A DNA stretch of 64,000 bases from positions 1,674,001 through 1,738,000 of the forward strand of contig NZ_CP080647.1 of assembly GCF_019599145.1 (NCBI RefSeq), given 5' to 3'. The position numbers were made by a program, and so were the translations under genes. Source of the stretch: Streptomyces akebiae. Lineage in GTDB: Bacteria; Actinomycetota; Actinomycetes; Streptomycetales; Streptomycetaceae. The notes under the pieces are model-generated. The model was given only the letters and a program-made list of their open reading frames with translations, was not told where the DNA came from and did not search any database. Positions 18,295 to 25,845 of the stretch are shown here, one piece after another. Each line of letters opens with the position of its first letter. Position 1 is the stretch's first letter.

Positions 18295-18462
18295 ACCGCT
18301 ACCGTCGCCAGTATTTGACCTGGGGGTCGAATGCTCGGCCACGCCGGCCGGCGCCAGGATCAGGAGGTCGCTGTCCGCCCGACTCCAGGCGAACCTCCCG
18401 TCCAGGAGCGCACCGACTCGCGGCGCCGAGTGCGCGCAGAGAGGGCGAGCGGGCGTTTCGGT

Positions 18463-18813
18463 TCACCGGTCTGCGCCGCGGGCCGAGCCGGTGCGGGGAA
18501 GGTCCTGTTCGGCCCAGGCGGCCATGGCGTCGAAGACGACCTGAAGTCGCGTGCCTGCCGGGGTGAGCCGGTACTCCACCCGGGGCGGGACCTCCGGGTA
18601 TGCGGTGCGGGTGACCAGCCCGATGAGTACGAAGCGCCGTAGCCGTGAGGACAGGGTCTTGGGGCTGATCCCCGGTAGCGCGGCGCGCAACTCGGTGAAA
18701 CGTTTCGGGCCGGTCAGCAGCTCCCGCACGATCAGCGTCGCCCAGGGCCCGTCCAGCACGGTCAGGAACCGGGCGATCGGACATTCCGGCAGAGGGTGCT
18801 CCAGATCACTCAC
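18463..18813 (-). CDS. HxlR-family winged-helix regulator
   Basis: 116 residues, the full length of an HxlR protein. It carries CPIARFLTVLDGPWATLIVRELL (Cys near the N-terminus and the conserved LDGPW), then FTELRAALPGISPKTLSSRLR as recognition helix and EYRLTPAGTRL as wing. Cys11 is at the position used for thiol or electrophile sensing in several members. Start is GTG 18813 with GGAAA upstream. It is divergent from the SnoaL-like gene across 87 bp containing repeated GGGAACTG elements, so control of that gene and of itself is the natural inference. Confidence 0.92.
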   Translation of the reverse strand: MSDLEHPLPECPIARFLTVLDGPWATLIVRELLTGPKRFTELRAALPGISPKTLSSRLRRFVLIGLVTRTAYPEVPPRVEYRLTPAGTRLQVVFDAMAAWAEQDLPRTGSARGADR

Positions 18814-18825
18814 GCTTTCCCCATT

Positions 18826-18861
18826 AGTTCATTTGAGGGAACTGATTCCCTTGGGGAACTG
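18826..18861. promoter_or_regulatory. Candidate HxlR operator between divergent genes
   Basis: AGTTC-N8-GAACT forms an inverted repeat at 18826-18843. GGGAACTG occurs twice as a direct repeat (18837-18844 and 18854-18861), 17 bp apart. The region is AT-rich relative to its surroundings and lies just upstream of both starts. Confidence 0.45.
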
Positions 18862-18900
18862 TAGCCGGGTCAGCCCACACCAGACACCTTGGAGGACCTC

Positions 18901-19368
18901 ATGACCGCGATCGGTACGAACAACACCGCAAGCGAGATGGTGCGCTCGGCGACGAGCAACGCGTTGCGGGTCGCCGCGCGCGAACTGGAGCTCTACGACA
19001 CCGGCGACGTCGCCGGGGCGGACGAGGTGTTCGCCCCGGATGTGATCGACCACAACCCCGCCACCGACGCCGCCTCGGGCATCGACGGCATGCGGGCGTC
19101 GATCGCCGCGGTCCGTGACGGATTCACCGACACACAGCACCGGATCCTCTTCCAGCAGGAGCTCCCCGGCGGCTGGGCGGTCCTCCATTGGCGGATGACC
19201 GCGACCCACACCGGAGACGCCTTCGGATTCCCTGCCAGCGGCAACCAGGTCGACATCGACGGCCAGGACATCATGCGCATCGTCGACGGCAAGATCACCG
19301 AGATCTACCACGTCGAAGAACTGCTCAAGCTCACCCAGCAGATCAGCGGCGGCGCGCAGTCGGCGTGA
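18901..19368 (+). CDS. SnoaL-like / ester cyclase-family protein
   Basis: 155 residues from ATG 18901, preceded by GGAGG. The protein is an alpha+beta NTF2-like cone of the SnoaL-like polyketide-cyclase superfamily: LYDTGDVAGADEVFAPDVIDHNP near the N-terminus, then paired strands RMTATHTGDAFGFPASG and DIMRIVDGKITEIYHVEE. The His and Asp residues lining the pocket in these motifs are conserved in the family, whose non-antibiotic members bind or convert unknown small molecules. No polyketide synthase is nearby, so an antibiotic cyclase role is unlikely. Regulation by the divergent HxlR protein is inferred. Confidence 0.85.
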   Translation: MTAIGTNNTASEMVRSATSNALRVAARELELYDTGDVAGADEVFAPDVIDHNPATDAASGIDGMRASIAAVRDGFTDTQHRILFQQELPGGWAVLHWRMTATHTGDAFGFPASGNQVDIDGQDIMRIVDGKITEIYHVEELLKLTQQISGGAQSA

Positions 19369-19585
19369 AGATCGAGATTTCCGGGCAATGGCCTTGGCTC
19401 AGAGAAACGACTAGCCCAAAGCCGATGACTCCGCTCCAGATGGCAGGCACGGCGGACCTCCGCGACAACCCCGAGCGAGGCCAGCCTACGACCTCACACT
19501 GAAACCGGCATATCGAGCAAATCGTCCGAATGGCGCTAGCTGATGTGGGCACTCCAACCAGGGACCCCACAGATCGGAGCACACC

Positions 19586-19867
19586 ATGGTCATCAAGAAA
19601 CTGCACGACATGGGCATCCGCAGCGAACACGCCTACCTCGCCGCCTTCACCTCCATCGGCCTCTCCGTCGCCGCCTGGGCGACAAGCCTCAAGGCCGAAC
19701 CCGTCGGCGGCCTCGCCCGCGCCGACCGCTGGGGCATCTTCGTCGGCGAATGGGCACCCACCTTCTTCGGCCTCGGCGTCGCCCTCTCCCACTACGAGCA
19801 GCAGGACGGCACCCTCACCGCCAGCGTCCACGAACTGCGTGAGCGGAAGGAACGCCAAGCCGTCTGA
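19586..19867 (+). CDS. Small conserved membrane protein, function unknown
   Basis: 93 residues. Two probable membrane helices are visible: AYLAAFTSIGLSVAAWATSL (about 16-35) and WGIFVGEWAPTFFGLGVAL (about 49-67). A charged C-terminal tail HELRERKERQAV follows. The start is ATG 19586, 20 nt after a GGGA. I do not recognise a characterised family. The 217 bp upstream (19369-19585) hold no gene and are less GC-rich than the chromosome average, consistent with the mosaic nature of this segment. Confidence 0.7.
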   Translation: MVIKKLHDMGIRSEHAYLAAFTSIGLSVAAWATSLKAEPVGGLARADRWGIFVGEWAPTFFGLGVALSHYEQQDGTLTASVHELRERKERQAV

Positions 19868-20012
19868 CATGGCGTCGCGCGACTCCCGGGCCGCCACCTT
19901 TGCCGGATGGCCCGGGAGTCGACACGGATAGTCACAGAACAGTCACCACTCACCCACCCGACGCACCAGGGCACTACCGTCATGCCACCCGAAACACCCC
20001 AGGGGGGACGAC

Positions 20013-20483
20013 ATGACCAGCCCGTACACCACACCGCCCATGCCGCAGCCCGTCAGACCCGCACCCAGATGGGCCCGCAAGCGGTACGTGCTCCCCGCGC
20101 TCGGCTTCGCCTTCTTCATCGGCATCGGCGCCGGCGCCGGCGACCCGCAGACAGACGACGCGAAGAACACCGCCGCCAAGCCCGGCCCCACCACCACCGT
20201 CACAGCGACAACGACCACAGAAGCCAAAGCAAAGGCCGCGCCGACCGTGACCGCCACCAAAACGGTCAAGGTGAAGGTGAAGGTGAAGGTCACCGAGACC
20301 GTGACCGCCCAGCCCGCCGCGGACGACAACTCCGGCAGCAGCAGTGGGGGCGGTACGGGCAGCGTCCACTACTCGAACTGCTCGGAGGCACGCGCGGCCG
20401 GAGCCGCCCCCGTCCACCGCGGGGACCCCGGCTACGGCAGCCACCTCGACCGTGATGGCGACGGTGTCGGCTGCGACAGCTGA
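20013..20483 (+). CDS. Excalibur calcium-binding domain protein, membrane-anchored
   Basis: 156 residues. A short cytoplasmic N-terminus is followed by one helix, YVLPALGFAFFIGIGAGAG (about 26-44), then a Thr/Ala/Lys-rich low-complexity stalk containing a KVKVKVKV run, and a C-terminal excalibur domain (about 117-156) ending DRDGDGVGCDS. The DxDxDGxxC motif binds calcium and two Cys residues form the expected disulfide. Excalibur domains are found on extracellular actinobacterial and firmicute proteins and often accompany nucleases, but no nuclease domain is present here. Start ATG 20013 follows a GGGGGGA. Confidence 0.85.
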   Translation: MTSPYTTPPMPQPVRPAPRWARKRYVLPALGFAFFIGIGAGAGDPQTDDAKNTAAKPGPTTTVTATTTTEAKAKAAPTVTATKTVKVKVKVKVTETVTAQPAADDNSGSSSGGGTGSVHYSNCSEARAAGAAPVHRGDPGYGSHLDRDGDGVGCDS

Positions 20484-20509
20484 CATGCATGCGCCCGCCT
20501 CGACGGGGG

Positions 20510-20662
20510 ATGCGAGGCTCGTTGGCCGAACCGGGCTGCAAGCTGGTGGGCGGGGTGTTTGTCGGAAGTGGCGAGCAGCAGTTCACGTGCCCGTTCTGTG
20601 GGCCGGCACAGGAGCGGGCGTTGACGTGGGAGCAGGACTGGGTGCTGCTGGAGCCGGGCTGA
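20510..20662 (+). CDS. Possible 50-residue small protein with a CPFC motif
   Basis: An ATG at 20510 preceded by GGGGG opens a 50-codon frame containing GCKLVGG near the N-terminus, then CPFC at residues 27-30 and WEQDWVLLEPG at the end. CPFC resembles half of a zinc ribbon or a redox CxxC. It could be a genuine small protein, or the relic of a longer zinc-ribbon gene. Codon use is GC-biased as for real genes, but the short length means little. The rest of 20484-20822 contains only the terminator of the lyase gene. Confidence 0.3.
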   Translation: MRGSLAEPGCKLVGGVFVGSGEQQFTCPFCGPAQERALTWEQDWVLLEPG

Positions 20663-20760
20663 AGGTGGCCGCGCATCTGGTGCCGACAGAGCAGCGGTGG
20701 ATCGAGCGCGGACTGGCGTGCGCGGGGCAGCTGCCGGACGCCGGATGGACAACCGCCCAC

Positions 20761-20803
20761 GGCACAGGCCCCGCACCGGACCGATCTGTGCGGGGCCTGT
20801 GCC
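20761..20803 (-). terminator. Terminator of the rhamnogalacturonan lyase gene
   Basis: A perfect 15-bp inverted repeat (GGCACAGGCCCCGCA and its complement) with a 13-nt loop starts 20 bp past the lyase stop. No copy of it accompanies the duplicated 3' end at 17464. Confidence 0.88.
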
Positions 20804-20822
20804 GTTTCAGCCCGGGTGGTCC

Positions 20823-22688
20823 CTACGGCGTGTACACCGTCGGCCTGGGCGCCGTCGGCATGTTGGCACCGATGAAGAAACTGGTGTGCGGGGGCTGGTT
20901 GTAGGCGGTGTTCTGCCAGGCCAGGCCCGTGCGGTACATCGGGTCGTGGAGCAGGGTCGTGATCTTCGTGCCGGTCTCGATCGGGGTCGAGTAGATCCGC
21001 AGCGCCGTGTTGCCGCTGGTGCGCCAGACGACCTCCTCGCGCCAGTCGCCGAGGATGTCGCCGGAGAGGGCAGGGGTTGCCTTCGTCCCGTTGTTCGAGG
21101 AGACCCCGGATCCGGTCAGCAACCGGGTCTCGGCGGAGGTGCCGTACTTGTCGATCCGGGTGCCGTCGAGGAGTTCACGGACCGGGTCGCCGTCCCACCA
21201 GGAGAGGAAGTTGACCGACGAGGGCTCGCGGCCCTTCGTCGCGCCTGCCTCGTCGCGGATGGAGGTGTCGGAGGCCGACCACATCTCGGGCCCGTCGTTG
21301 CCGGCGTAGATGTCCCCGGCGACGCCCCGGCCGTTGTCGCAGCAGGCGGCGAGCTGCCAGCGGACCGCGCCGTTCGCGGGGTTGATGTACAGCTCGGCGG
21401 GCTGCGAGGTGGACTCGGAGACCTTGAAGTACTCCAGGCCGGGGGTGGACGCGTCGAGGTCGCCCAGGTGCTGGGCGTCGCCGTGGCCCGTCCGCGTGGT
21501 CCACAGGGCGCCCCCGTTGTCGTCCACGGCCATCGCGCCGTACACGATCTCGTCCCGGCCGTCGTTGTCGACGTCACCGACGGAGAGGCTGTGCGAGCCC
21601 TGGCCGTCGTAGCCCCGGCCGGAGTTGGTGGAGGAGCTGGTGTCGAAGGTCCAGCGGCGGGTGAAGGAGCCGCCCCGCCAGTCCCAGGCCGCGATCACCG
21701 AGCGGGTGTAGTAGCCGCGCGCCATGATCAGGGAGGGGCGGGCGCCGTCGAGATAGGCGGTACCGGCGAGGAAGCGGTCCACGCGGTTGCCGTACGAGTC
21801 GCCCCAGGACGAGACGGTGCCCCGGCCCGGGACGTAGTCGACGGTCTGCATCGCGCGCCCGGTCTGCCCGTTGAACATGGTCAGGTACTCGGGCCCCGTC
21901 AGGATGTAGCCGCTGGAGTTGCGGTGGTCGGCGGAGGAGCTGCCGATCACCGTCCCCGCCCCGTCGACCGTGCCGTCCGCCGTCTTGGCGGCGATCTCCG
22001 CCTTGCCGTCGCCGTCGTAGTCGTACACCTGGAACTGGGTGTAGTGCGCGCCCGAGCGGATGTTGCGGCCCAGGTCGATGCGCCACAGCCGGGTGCCGTC
22101 GAGCTTGATGCCGTCGATGATCGTGTTGCCGGTGTAGCCGGACTGGGAGTTGTCCTTGGCGTTCGTCGGCTGCCACTTCAGGACGAACTCCAGGGCGCCG
22201 TCGCCGTCGAGGTCGCCCACGGAGGCGTCGTTGGCCTCGTAGGTGTAGGCGACGCCGTCCGGGGTGGTGCCGCCGGCGGGTGCGCTGATCGGGACGTCCT
22301 TGTAGCCGGTGCGCAGTTGGACCGCGTGCACCGAGTCGCCCTGCTCCACACCGTTCACGATCGCGCGGACCGTGTAGTCGGCCTGGGCGGGGGCGCCGGC
22401 GTGGAAGTAGTTCGTCGAGCCGGTGATCGGCGTCGCGTTGACCTTCGTTCCGACCCGGTAGACGTTGAACGACACGTCGTTCGGGTCGGTGCCCAGCCAG
22501 CGCCAGCTGACCAGGTTGCCGCTGTCGACGTGCACGCTGACCACGCCCCGGTCGAGGCGCTCGACCTGGCGGGCGGTCGCGGCCTCGGCGGGCGTGCCGG
22601 TGAACGTGGTGAGTCCGGCGGCGACCAGGGCCGCTGTCACCAGCGAGCGCAGGGCTCGGCGTCTGTGGTGCCTGTGCGGGTGCTGCAC
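20823..22688 (-). CDS. Secreted rhamnogalacturonan lyase (PL11)
   Basis: 621 residues from GTG 22688 (GGAGG 7 nt upstream). A signal peptide with an unusual His/Arg-rich N-region (MQHPHRHHRRR) is cleaved near AEA. The mature protein is an eight-bladed propeller with calcium sites of the DGDGD type: GDLDGDGALEFVLKW, YDYDGDGKAEI and GDVDNDGRDEIVYG, plus DILGDWREEVVWR. These are diagnostic of PL11 enzymes such as YesW/YesX, which cleave rhamnogalacturonan I of pectin by beta-elimination. It complements the cellulose and xyloglucan enzymes 5-10 kb away. A 3'-end fragment of the gene is duplicated at 17464-17577. Confidence 0.95.
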   Translation of the reverse strand: MQHPHRHHRRRALRSLVTAALVAAGLTTFTGTPAEAATARQVERLDRGVVSVHVDSGNLVSWRWLGTDPNDVSFNVYRVGTKVNATPITGSTNYFHAGAPAQADYTVRAIVNGVEQGDSVHAVQLRTGYKDVPISAPAGGTTPDGVAYTYEANDASVGDLDGDGALEFVLKWQPTNAKDNSQSGYTGNTIIDGIKLDGTRLWRIDLGRNIRSGAHYTQFQVYDYDGDGKAEIAAKTADGTVDGAGTVIGSSSADHRNSSGYILTGPEYLTMFNGQTGRAMQTVDYVPGRGTVSSWGDSYGNRVDRFLAGTAYLDGARPSLIMARGYYTRSVIAAWDWRGGSFTRRWTFDTSSSTNSGRGYDGQGSHSLSVGDVDNDGRDEIVYGAMAVDDNGGALWTTRTGHGDAQHLGDLDASTPGLEYFKVSESTSQPAELYINPANGAVRWQLAACCDNGRGVAGDIYAGNDGPEMWSASDTSIRDEAGATKGREPSSVNFLSWWDGDPVRELLDGTRIDKYGTSAETRLLTGSGVSSNNGTKATPALSGDILGDWREEVVWRTSGNTALRIYSTPIETGTKITTLLHDPMYRTGLAWQNTAYNQPPHTSFFIGANMPTAPRPTVYTP

Positions 22689-22727
22689 GTGACGAACCTC
22701 CAGAAAGGACGGACGGGTTCCGCTCCT

Positions 22728-23046
22728 TCAGTCGCCACCGTTCCCGGCCACGTTGCCGTATCTTTCGGCCAGTTCGGCCACGGTCCTGACGATCCGGTGG
22801 CGCGGATCGGCCGGTTCCAGCACCCCGATGTCCGTGCCCAGCCGCGGGAACTCGCCGTGCGCGTGCTCGACCGACTCGACGGGCACCCTCGCCGTGGTCC
22901 AGCGGCCCTCTCCCGGGCTCCCGTCGACCGGCACGGCCCTGGGCACGGTCACGCCCGGCGCCAGCCGGACCAGCGCCTCCACCCGGTACAGCCGGGCGTG
23001 GAAGTCGCGCCGGTACGCGGACGACGGGGCGACCTGGCGCCAACCC
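22728..23046 (-). pseudogene. Relic: C-terminus of a WYL-domain (YafY-type) transcriptional regulator
   Basis: Minus-strand translation ending at the TGA at 22728 gives about 100 residues of a WYL-regulator C-terminal (WCX) extension: LYRVEALVRLAPGVT, GRWTTARVPVESVEHAHG, then LEPADPRHRIVRTVAELAERYG. The DNA-binding and WYL domains that should precede it are absent. Upstream the frame runs into a 9-bp tandem repeat (GGCCGACCT x3, 23047-23073) and then the methyltransferase gene in another frame. No plausible start exists, so it is a deletion remnant. This accounts for most of the 400 bp between the lyase and methyltransferase genes. Confidence 0.7.
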
Positions 23047-23073
23047 GGCCGACCTGGCCGACCTGGCCGACCG
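23047..23073. repeat. 9-bp tandem repeat, three copies
   Basis: GGCCGACCT, GGCCGACCT, GGCCGACCG lie exactly at the border between the WYL-regulator relic and the 3' end of the methyltransferase gene, marking the probable deletion junction. Confidence 0.75.
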
Positions 23074-23088
23074 ACTGGATCACGAAGT

Positions 23089-23832
23089 TCAGGCGGCCTT
23101 CCGGAACGCCCGCAGAGTGAACTCCGGGTCCGGGCGCGGCACGTCCTGGTCGGGCAGGGCCGCGAGGCGCAGCGCGAAGTCGTCGGCCAGCGGATCGCCC
23201 GGGGGCAGCGTGACGAACCAGCCCCGGCGCAGGTCGGCGACCGTGCGGCGGGGGCTGCGCCCTTGGCCGCGGCCGGGGAAGCGGGCCTGCCCGGCGGCAC
23301 GCAGACCGTGTTCGTCGGCGTACCTCTCGACGGCAGCGGCGGGGTCCATCGCCGCGGCCCGGGGCCGTGCGGCCAGCACCGCGTCGATGTCGCTGCCCAC
23401 GTTGTGGGAGGCGGCCTTGTCGACGGTGGTGACATACACACCACCGGGGCGGAGCACCCGGGCGCACTCCCCGACGACGGCCCGTACGTCCTCGGGGCCG
23501 CCCAGCAGATGGAGCAGCCACACACTGGTGACGGCGTCGAACTGCCCGCCACGGAAAGGGAGTCGGCGCCCGTCGCCGATCACGACGGAGCCGGGCAGCC
23601 GGGCGGCGGCCCGGCTCGCCATGGCGTGGGTGAGGTCGACCCCCGTGACCTGTGTCCCGGGCCGGGCGGCCGCGAACCGCCGGGTCACGATCCCGGTGCC
23701 GCAGGCGATGTCGAGCAGGCGGCGGGCGCCCTCGGGGACGAGGCCGAGCACGGCGCGGGCGGCGGCCTCGGCGCGGGGCTCGCCGCCCCGCAGGGCGTCG
23801 TAGTCGCCGGCCTCCCTGTCGTAGTCCAGCAC
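23089..23832 (-). CDS. Class I SAM-dependent methyltransferase
   Basis: 247 residues from GTG 23832 (VLDYDREAGDYDALRGG). Motif I is LLDIACGTGIVTRRFA, followed by VTGVDLTHAM, then GDGRRLPF and VLRPGGVYVTTVDKA. This is the UbiE/Methyltransf_11 type, and the N-terminal YDxxAxDYD is common in such small-molecule methyltransferases. The C-terminal EFTLRAFRKA is normal. It starts 5 bp after the stop of the pterin dehydratase gene, so the two form an operon. The acceptor substrate is unknown, and a link to pterin chemistry is only suggested by the operon. Confidence 0.9.
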   Translation of the reverse strand: MLDYDREAGDYDALRGGEPRAEAAARAVLGLVPEGARRLLDIACGTGIVTRRFAAARPGTQVTGVDLTHAMASRAAARLPGSVVIGDGRRLPFRGGQFDAVTSVWLLHLLGGPEDVRAVVGECARVLRPGGVYVTTVDKAASHNVGSDIDAVLAARPRAAAMDPAAAVERYADEHGLRAAGQARFPGRGQGRSPRRTVADLRRGWFVTLPPGDPLADDFALRLAALPDQDVPRPDPEFTLRAFRKAA

Positions 23833-23837
23833 CCGCC

Positions 23838-24143
23838 TCAGCTCGCCCCGTGACCGGGGGCGAGCGCCTCCACCCTGCGGGCCAGCTCGAAGTCCTTCTC
23901 GGTGACGGCGCCGCCCGCGCTGTGGGTGTGGATGGTCAGCGACACCGTGTCGTAGCCGAGCGTGAGGTCGGAGTGGTGGTCGAGCTCCTCCTGGGTCTGG
24001 GCGATGTGCACGACCATCGCGGTCGCCGCGAAGTGCGAGGCCAGCCGGTAGGAGCGGGCGATCCGGTCCCCGTCCAGCGACCAGCCGGGCAGCTCCGCCA
24101 GCCGGTCCTCGATCTCCTTCTGCGGCAAGGGTTCGACGGGCAT
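23838..24143 (-). CDS. Pterin-4a-carbinolamine dehydratase
   Basis: 101 residues, the normal size. The active-site His pair is in EELDHHSDLTLGYDTVSL with the partner His in TIHTHSAGG, followed by VTEKDFELARRVEAL, the family's C-terminal signature. The enzyme dehydrates 4a-hydroxytetrahydropterin, recycling the cofactor of aromatic amino-acid hydroxylases, although many bacterial members lack a hydroxylase partner and their role is unclear. None is visible nearby. ATG 24143 has a perfect GGAAGGAG upstream. First gene of a two-gene operon with the methyltransferase. Confidence 0.93.
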   Translation of the reverse strand: MPVEPLPQKEIEDRLAELPGWSLDGDRIARSYRLASHFAATAMVVHIAQTQEELDHHSDLTLGYDTVSLTIHTHSAGGAVTEKDFELARRVEALAPGHGAS

Positions 24144-24272
24144 GGCCCACTCCTTCCGGGACGTCCCCTCCGTGACGTGCGGTCCCTTCCAGCGTGCCAC
24201 AGACGGACCGCCGAGTCCCTGGTCAGGAGCCCGGACGCGCCACACCTCGATCGGCTCGGCTACGTTTTCCGC

Positions 24273-25130
24273 ATGACCAGTGTCCCGACCGGTACCCCGG
24301 GCCGTCCCACCGCGCCCGCCGACCAGGGCGTGGGCCCGCTGCTGCGGGCCTGGAGAGAGCGACGACGGGTCAGTCAGCTGGAGTTGGCGCTGCGTGCGGG
24401 TTCCTCGGCGCGGCACATCAGCTTCGTCGAGACGGGTCGCTCCCGCCCGAGCGAGGAGATGGTGCTCCGGCTCGCCGAGCACCTGGACGTACCCGTACGG
24501 GAGCGCAACGCGCTGCTGCTCGCGGCCGGTTACGCCCCGCGCTACCCGGAGACCCCGCTCGACGATCCGTCGATGGGCGCGCTGCGGGAGGGCATGGAAC
24601 GGCTGATCCAGGGCTACGAGCCGTATCCGGCGCTGGTGATGAACGCGACGTACGACGTCCTGGCCGCCAACCGGGGCATCGTCATGCTCCTCGGCGGGAT
24701 CCCCGAGTCGCTGCTCGTCCCTCCGCTCAACGCGATGCGGTTGACGCTGCATCCCGAGGGCATGGCGCCGCGCATCCGGAACCTGCGTGCCTGGCGCGGG
24801 CACCTGCTGGAGCAGATGGAGCGGCAGGTGGCGCTGCACCGTTCGGAGCCGCTGCGGGCGCTGTACGAGGAGGTGGCGGCGTATCCGCTGCCACCGGGTA
24901 CGCCCGAGGCCGATCCCGGCGAGGACGCGGGGGCGGAGCCCGGCGCGGAGCGGAGTGCCTACTTCGCGCTGCCGATGCGGATCGAGCACGAGGGCCGGGT
25001 GCTGTCCTTCGTCTCCTCGGTGTCCACCTTCAACACCCCCATGGACGTGACCGTGGCCGAGCTGGCCATCGAGACGTTCCTCCCGGCCGACCCGGCGACG
25101 GTCAAGTACCTGCACGGGCTGATGTCCTGA
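24273..25130 (+). CDS. XRE regulator with MmyB-like ligand-binding domain
   Basis: 285 residues from ATG 24273. An XRE helix-turn-helix (about 20-78, RVSQLELALRAGSSARHISFVETGRSRPS) is followed by an MmyB-like domain (about 95-270) with YPALVMNATYDVLAANRGIVML and the terminal ETFLPADPATVKYLHGL. MmyB domains are PAS-like and bind fatty acids or similar lipids in the methylenomycin regulator family. These repressors usually control an adjacent dehydrogenase gene. Here neighbours are a divergent pterin-dehydratase operon (130 bp away) and a convergent membrane-protein gene 3 bp beyond its stop. The divergent operon is the likelier target. Confidence 0.93.
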   Translation: MTSVPTGTPGRPTAPADQGVGPLLRAWRERRRVSQLELALRAGSSARHISFVETGRSRPSEEMVLRLAEHLDVPVRERNALLLAAGYAPRYPETPLDDPSMGALREGMERLIQGYEPYPALVMNATYDVLAANRGIVMLLGGIPESLLVPPLNAMRLTLHPEGMAPRIRNLRAWRGHLLEQMERQVALHRSEPLRALYEEVAAYPLPPGTPEADPGEDAGAEPGAERSAYFALPMRIEHEGRVLSFVSSVSTFNTPMDVTVAELAIETFLPADPATVKYLHGLMS

Positions 25131-25133
25131 CGC

Positions 25134-25577
25134 TCAGTCGGCGTCCGTCCGGTCGCGGGCCGCGCGGAGGGCGAGGTGCTGGACCGCCGCGAACCCGGCC
25201 ACGGTGACCGCCTGGAGCAGCGTCCACACCGCGCCGGCCGTGCTCGGCGTCAGCCACAGCACCAGGGCGACGAGGCTGAGGACCGCCCAGGCGAGGTTGG
25301 CCTCGATCACGGCCCGTACGGGCGGCGCCGGCGGGCGCTCACGCGCGGCCAGCAGGGCGACACCCGCCGCGTACACCGAGAGGAACGCGCCGAGCCCGAC
25401 GAGCAGCCCGGGGTCGACGCCGAGGAAGCGGCCGAGAGGGGCGGAGGCCAGGAGGTAGGCGAGCCCGTTCGCTCCGGTCACCGCCGCGTCGGCGGCCAGG
25501 AAGCGGCGCAGCATGGTGCGCGGGTCGGTGGTCCGGGCGAGGACGGCGAGCCGGCCCGTCGACATGGTCATGGACAT
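25134..25577 (-). CDS. Four-helix integral membrane protein, function unknown
   Basis: 147 residues with four predicted membrane helices: about 36-52 (VTGANGLAYLLASAPLG), 59-79 (LVGLGAFLSVYAAGVALLA), 93-111 (LAWAVLSLVALVLWLT) and 116-138 (AVWTLLQAVTVAGFAAVQHL). The small, Ala/Leu-rich fold and the LRAARD end resemble uncharacterised actinobacterial SPW/DoxX-sized proteins, but no catalytic motif is visible. It is convergent with the MmyB-type regulator gene with a 3-bp gap. The 268 bp beyond its start (25578-25845) contain no gene. Confidence 0.8.
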   Translation of the reverse strand: MSMTMSTGRLAVLARTTDPRTMLRRFLAADAAVTGANGLAYLLASAPLGRFLGVDPGLLVGLGAFLSVYAAGVALLAARERPPAPPVRAVIEANLAWAVLSLVALVLWLTPSTAGAVWTLLQAVTVAGFAAVQHLALRAARDRTDAD

Positions 25578-25845
25578 GGCACATCACGCTCCGTCGAGGT
25601 GGTGGGCGGGAAACGGAAGGGCCCGGAGGCCCAGGACCCCGAGAGGTACCCGGTGAACCCCGGTGACCTCACCCTGCCGCGCGGGGCGTACGGCGGTCGA
25701 TTACCTCCGAGGTCATGGCTCCCCGTATCCTGCGGCGGCGTCGGGACCGGAGCCCGGCGGAGCATCGCGTTCCGGCTGGCTCTGTGAGATCCCCACCTGG
25801 TCATGACAGACTGGTGAGGGATCTCGGCGCGTGGGGAGGCGTGGC

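Noticed and set aside
18901..19368. SnoaL-like gene as part of an antibiotic polyketide cluster
   Set aside because: No polyketide synthase, tailoring or resistance genes are nearby, and the protein belongs to the broad NTF2-like superfamily.
20697..23120. A plus-strand frame of about 800 codons opposite the rhamnogalacturonan lyase gene
   Set aside because: Antisense shadow. The minus-strand lyase has calcium motifs, a signal peptide and a terminator.
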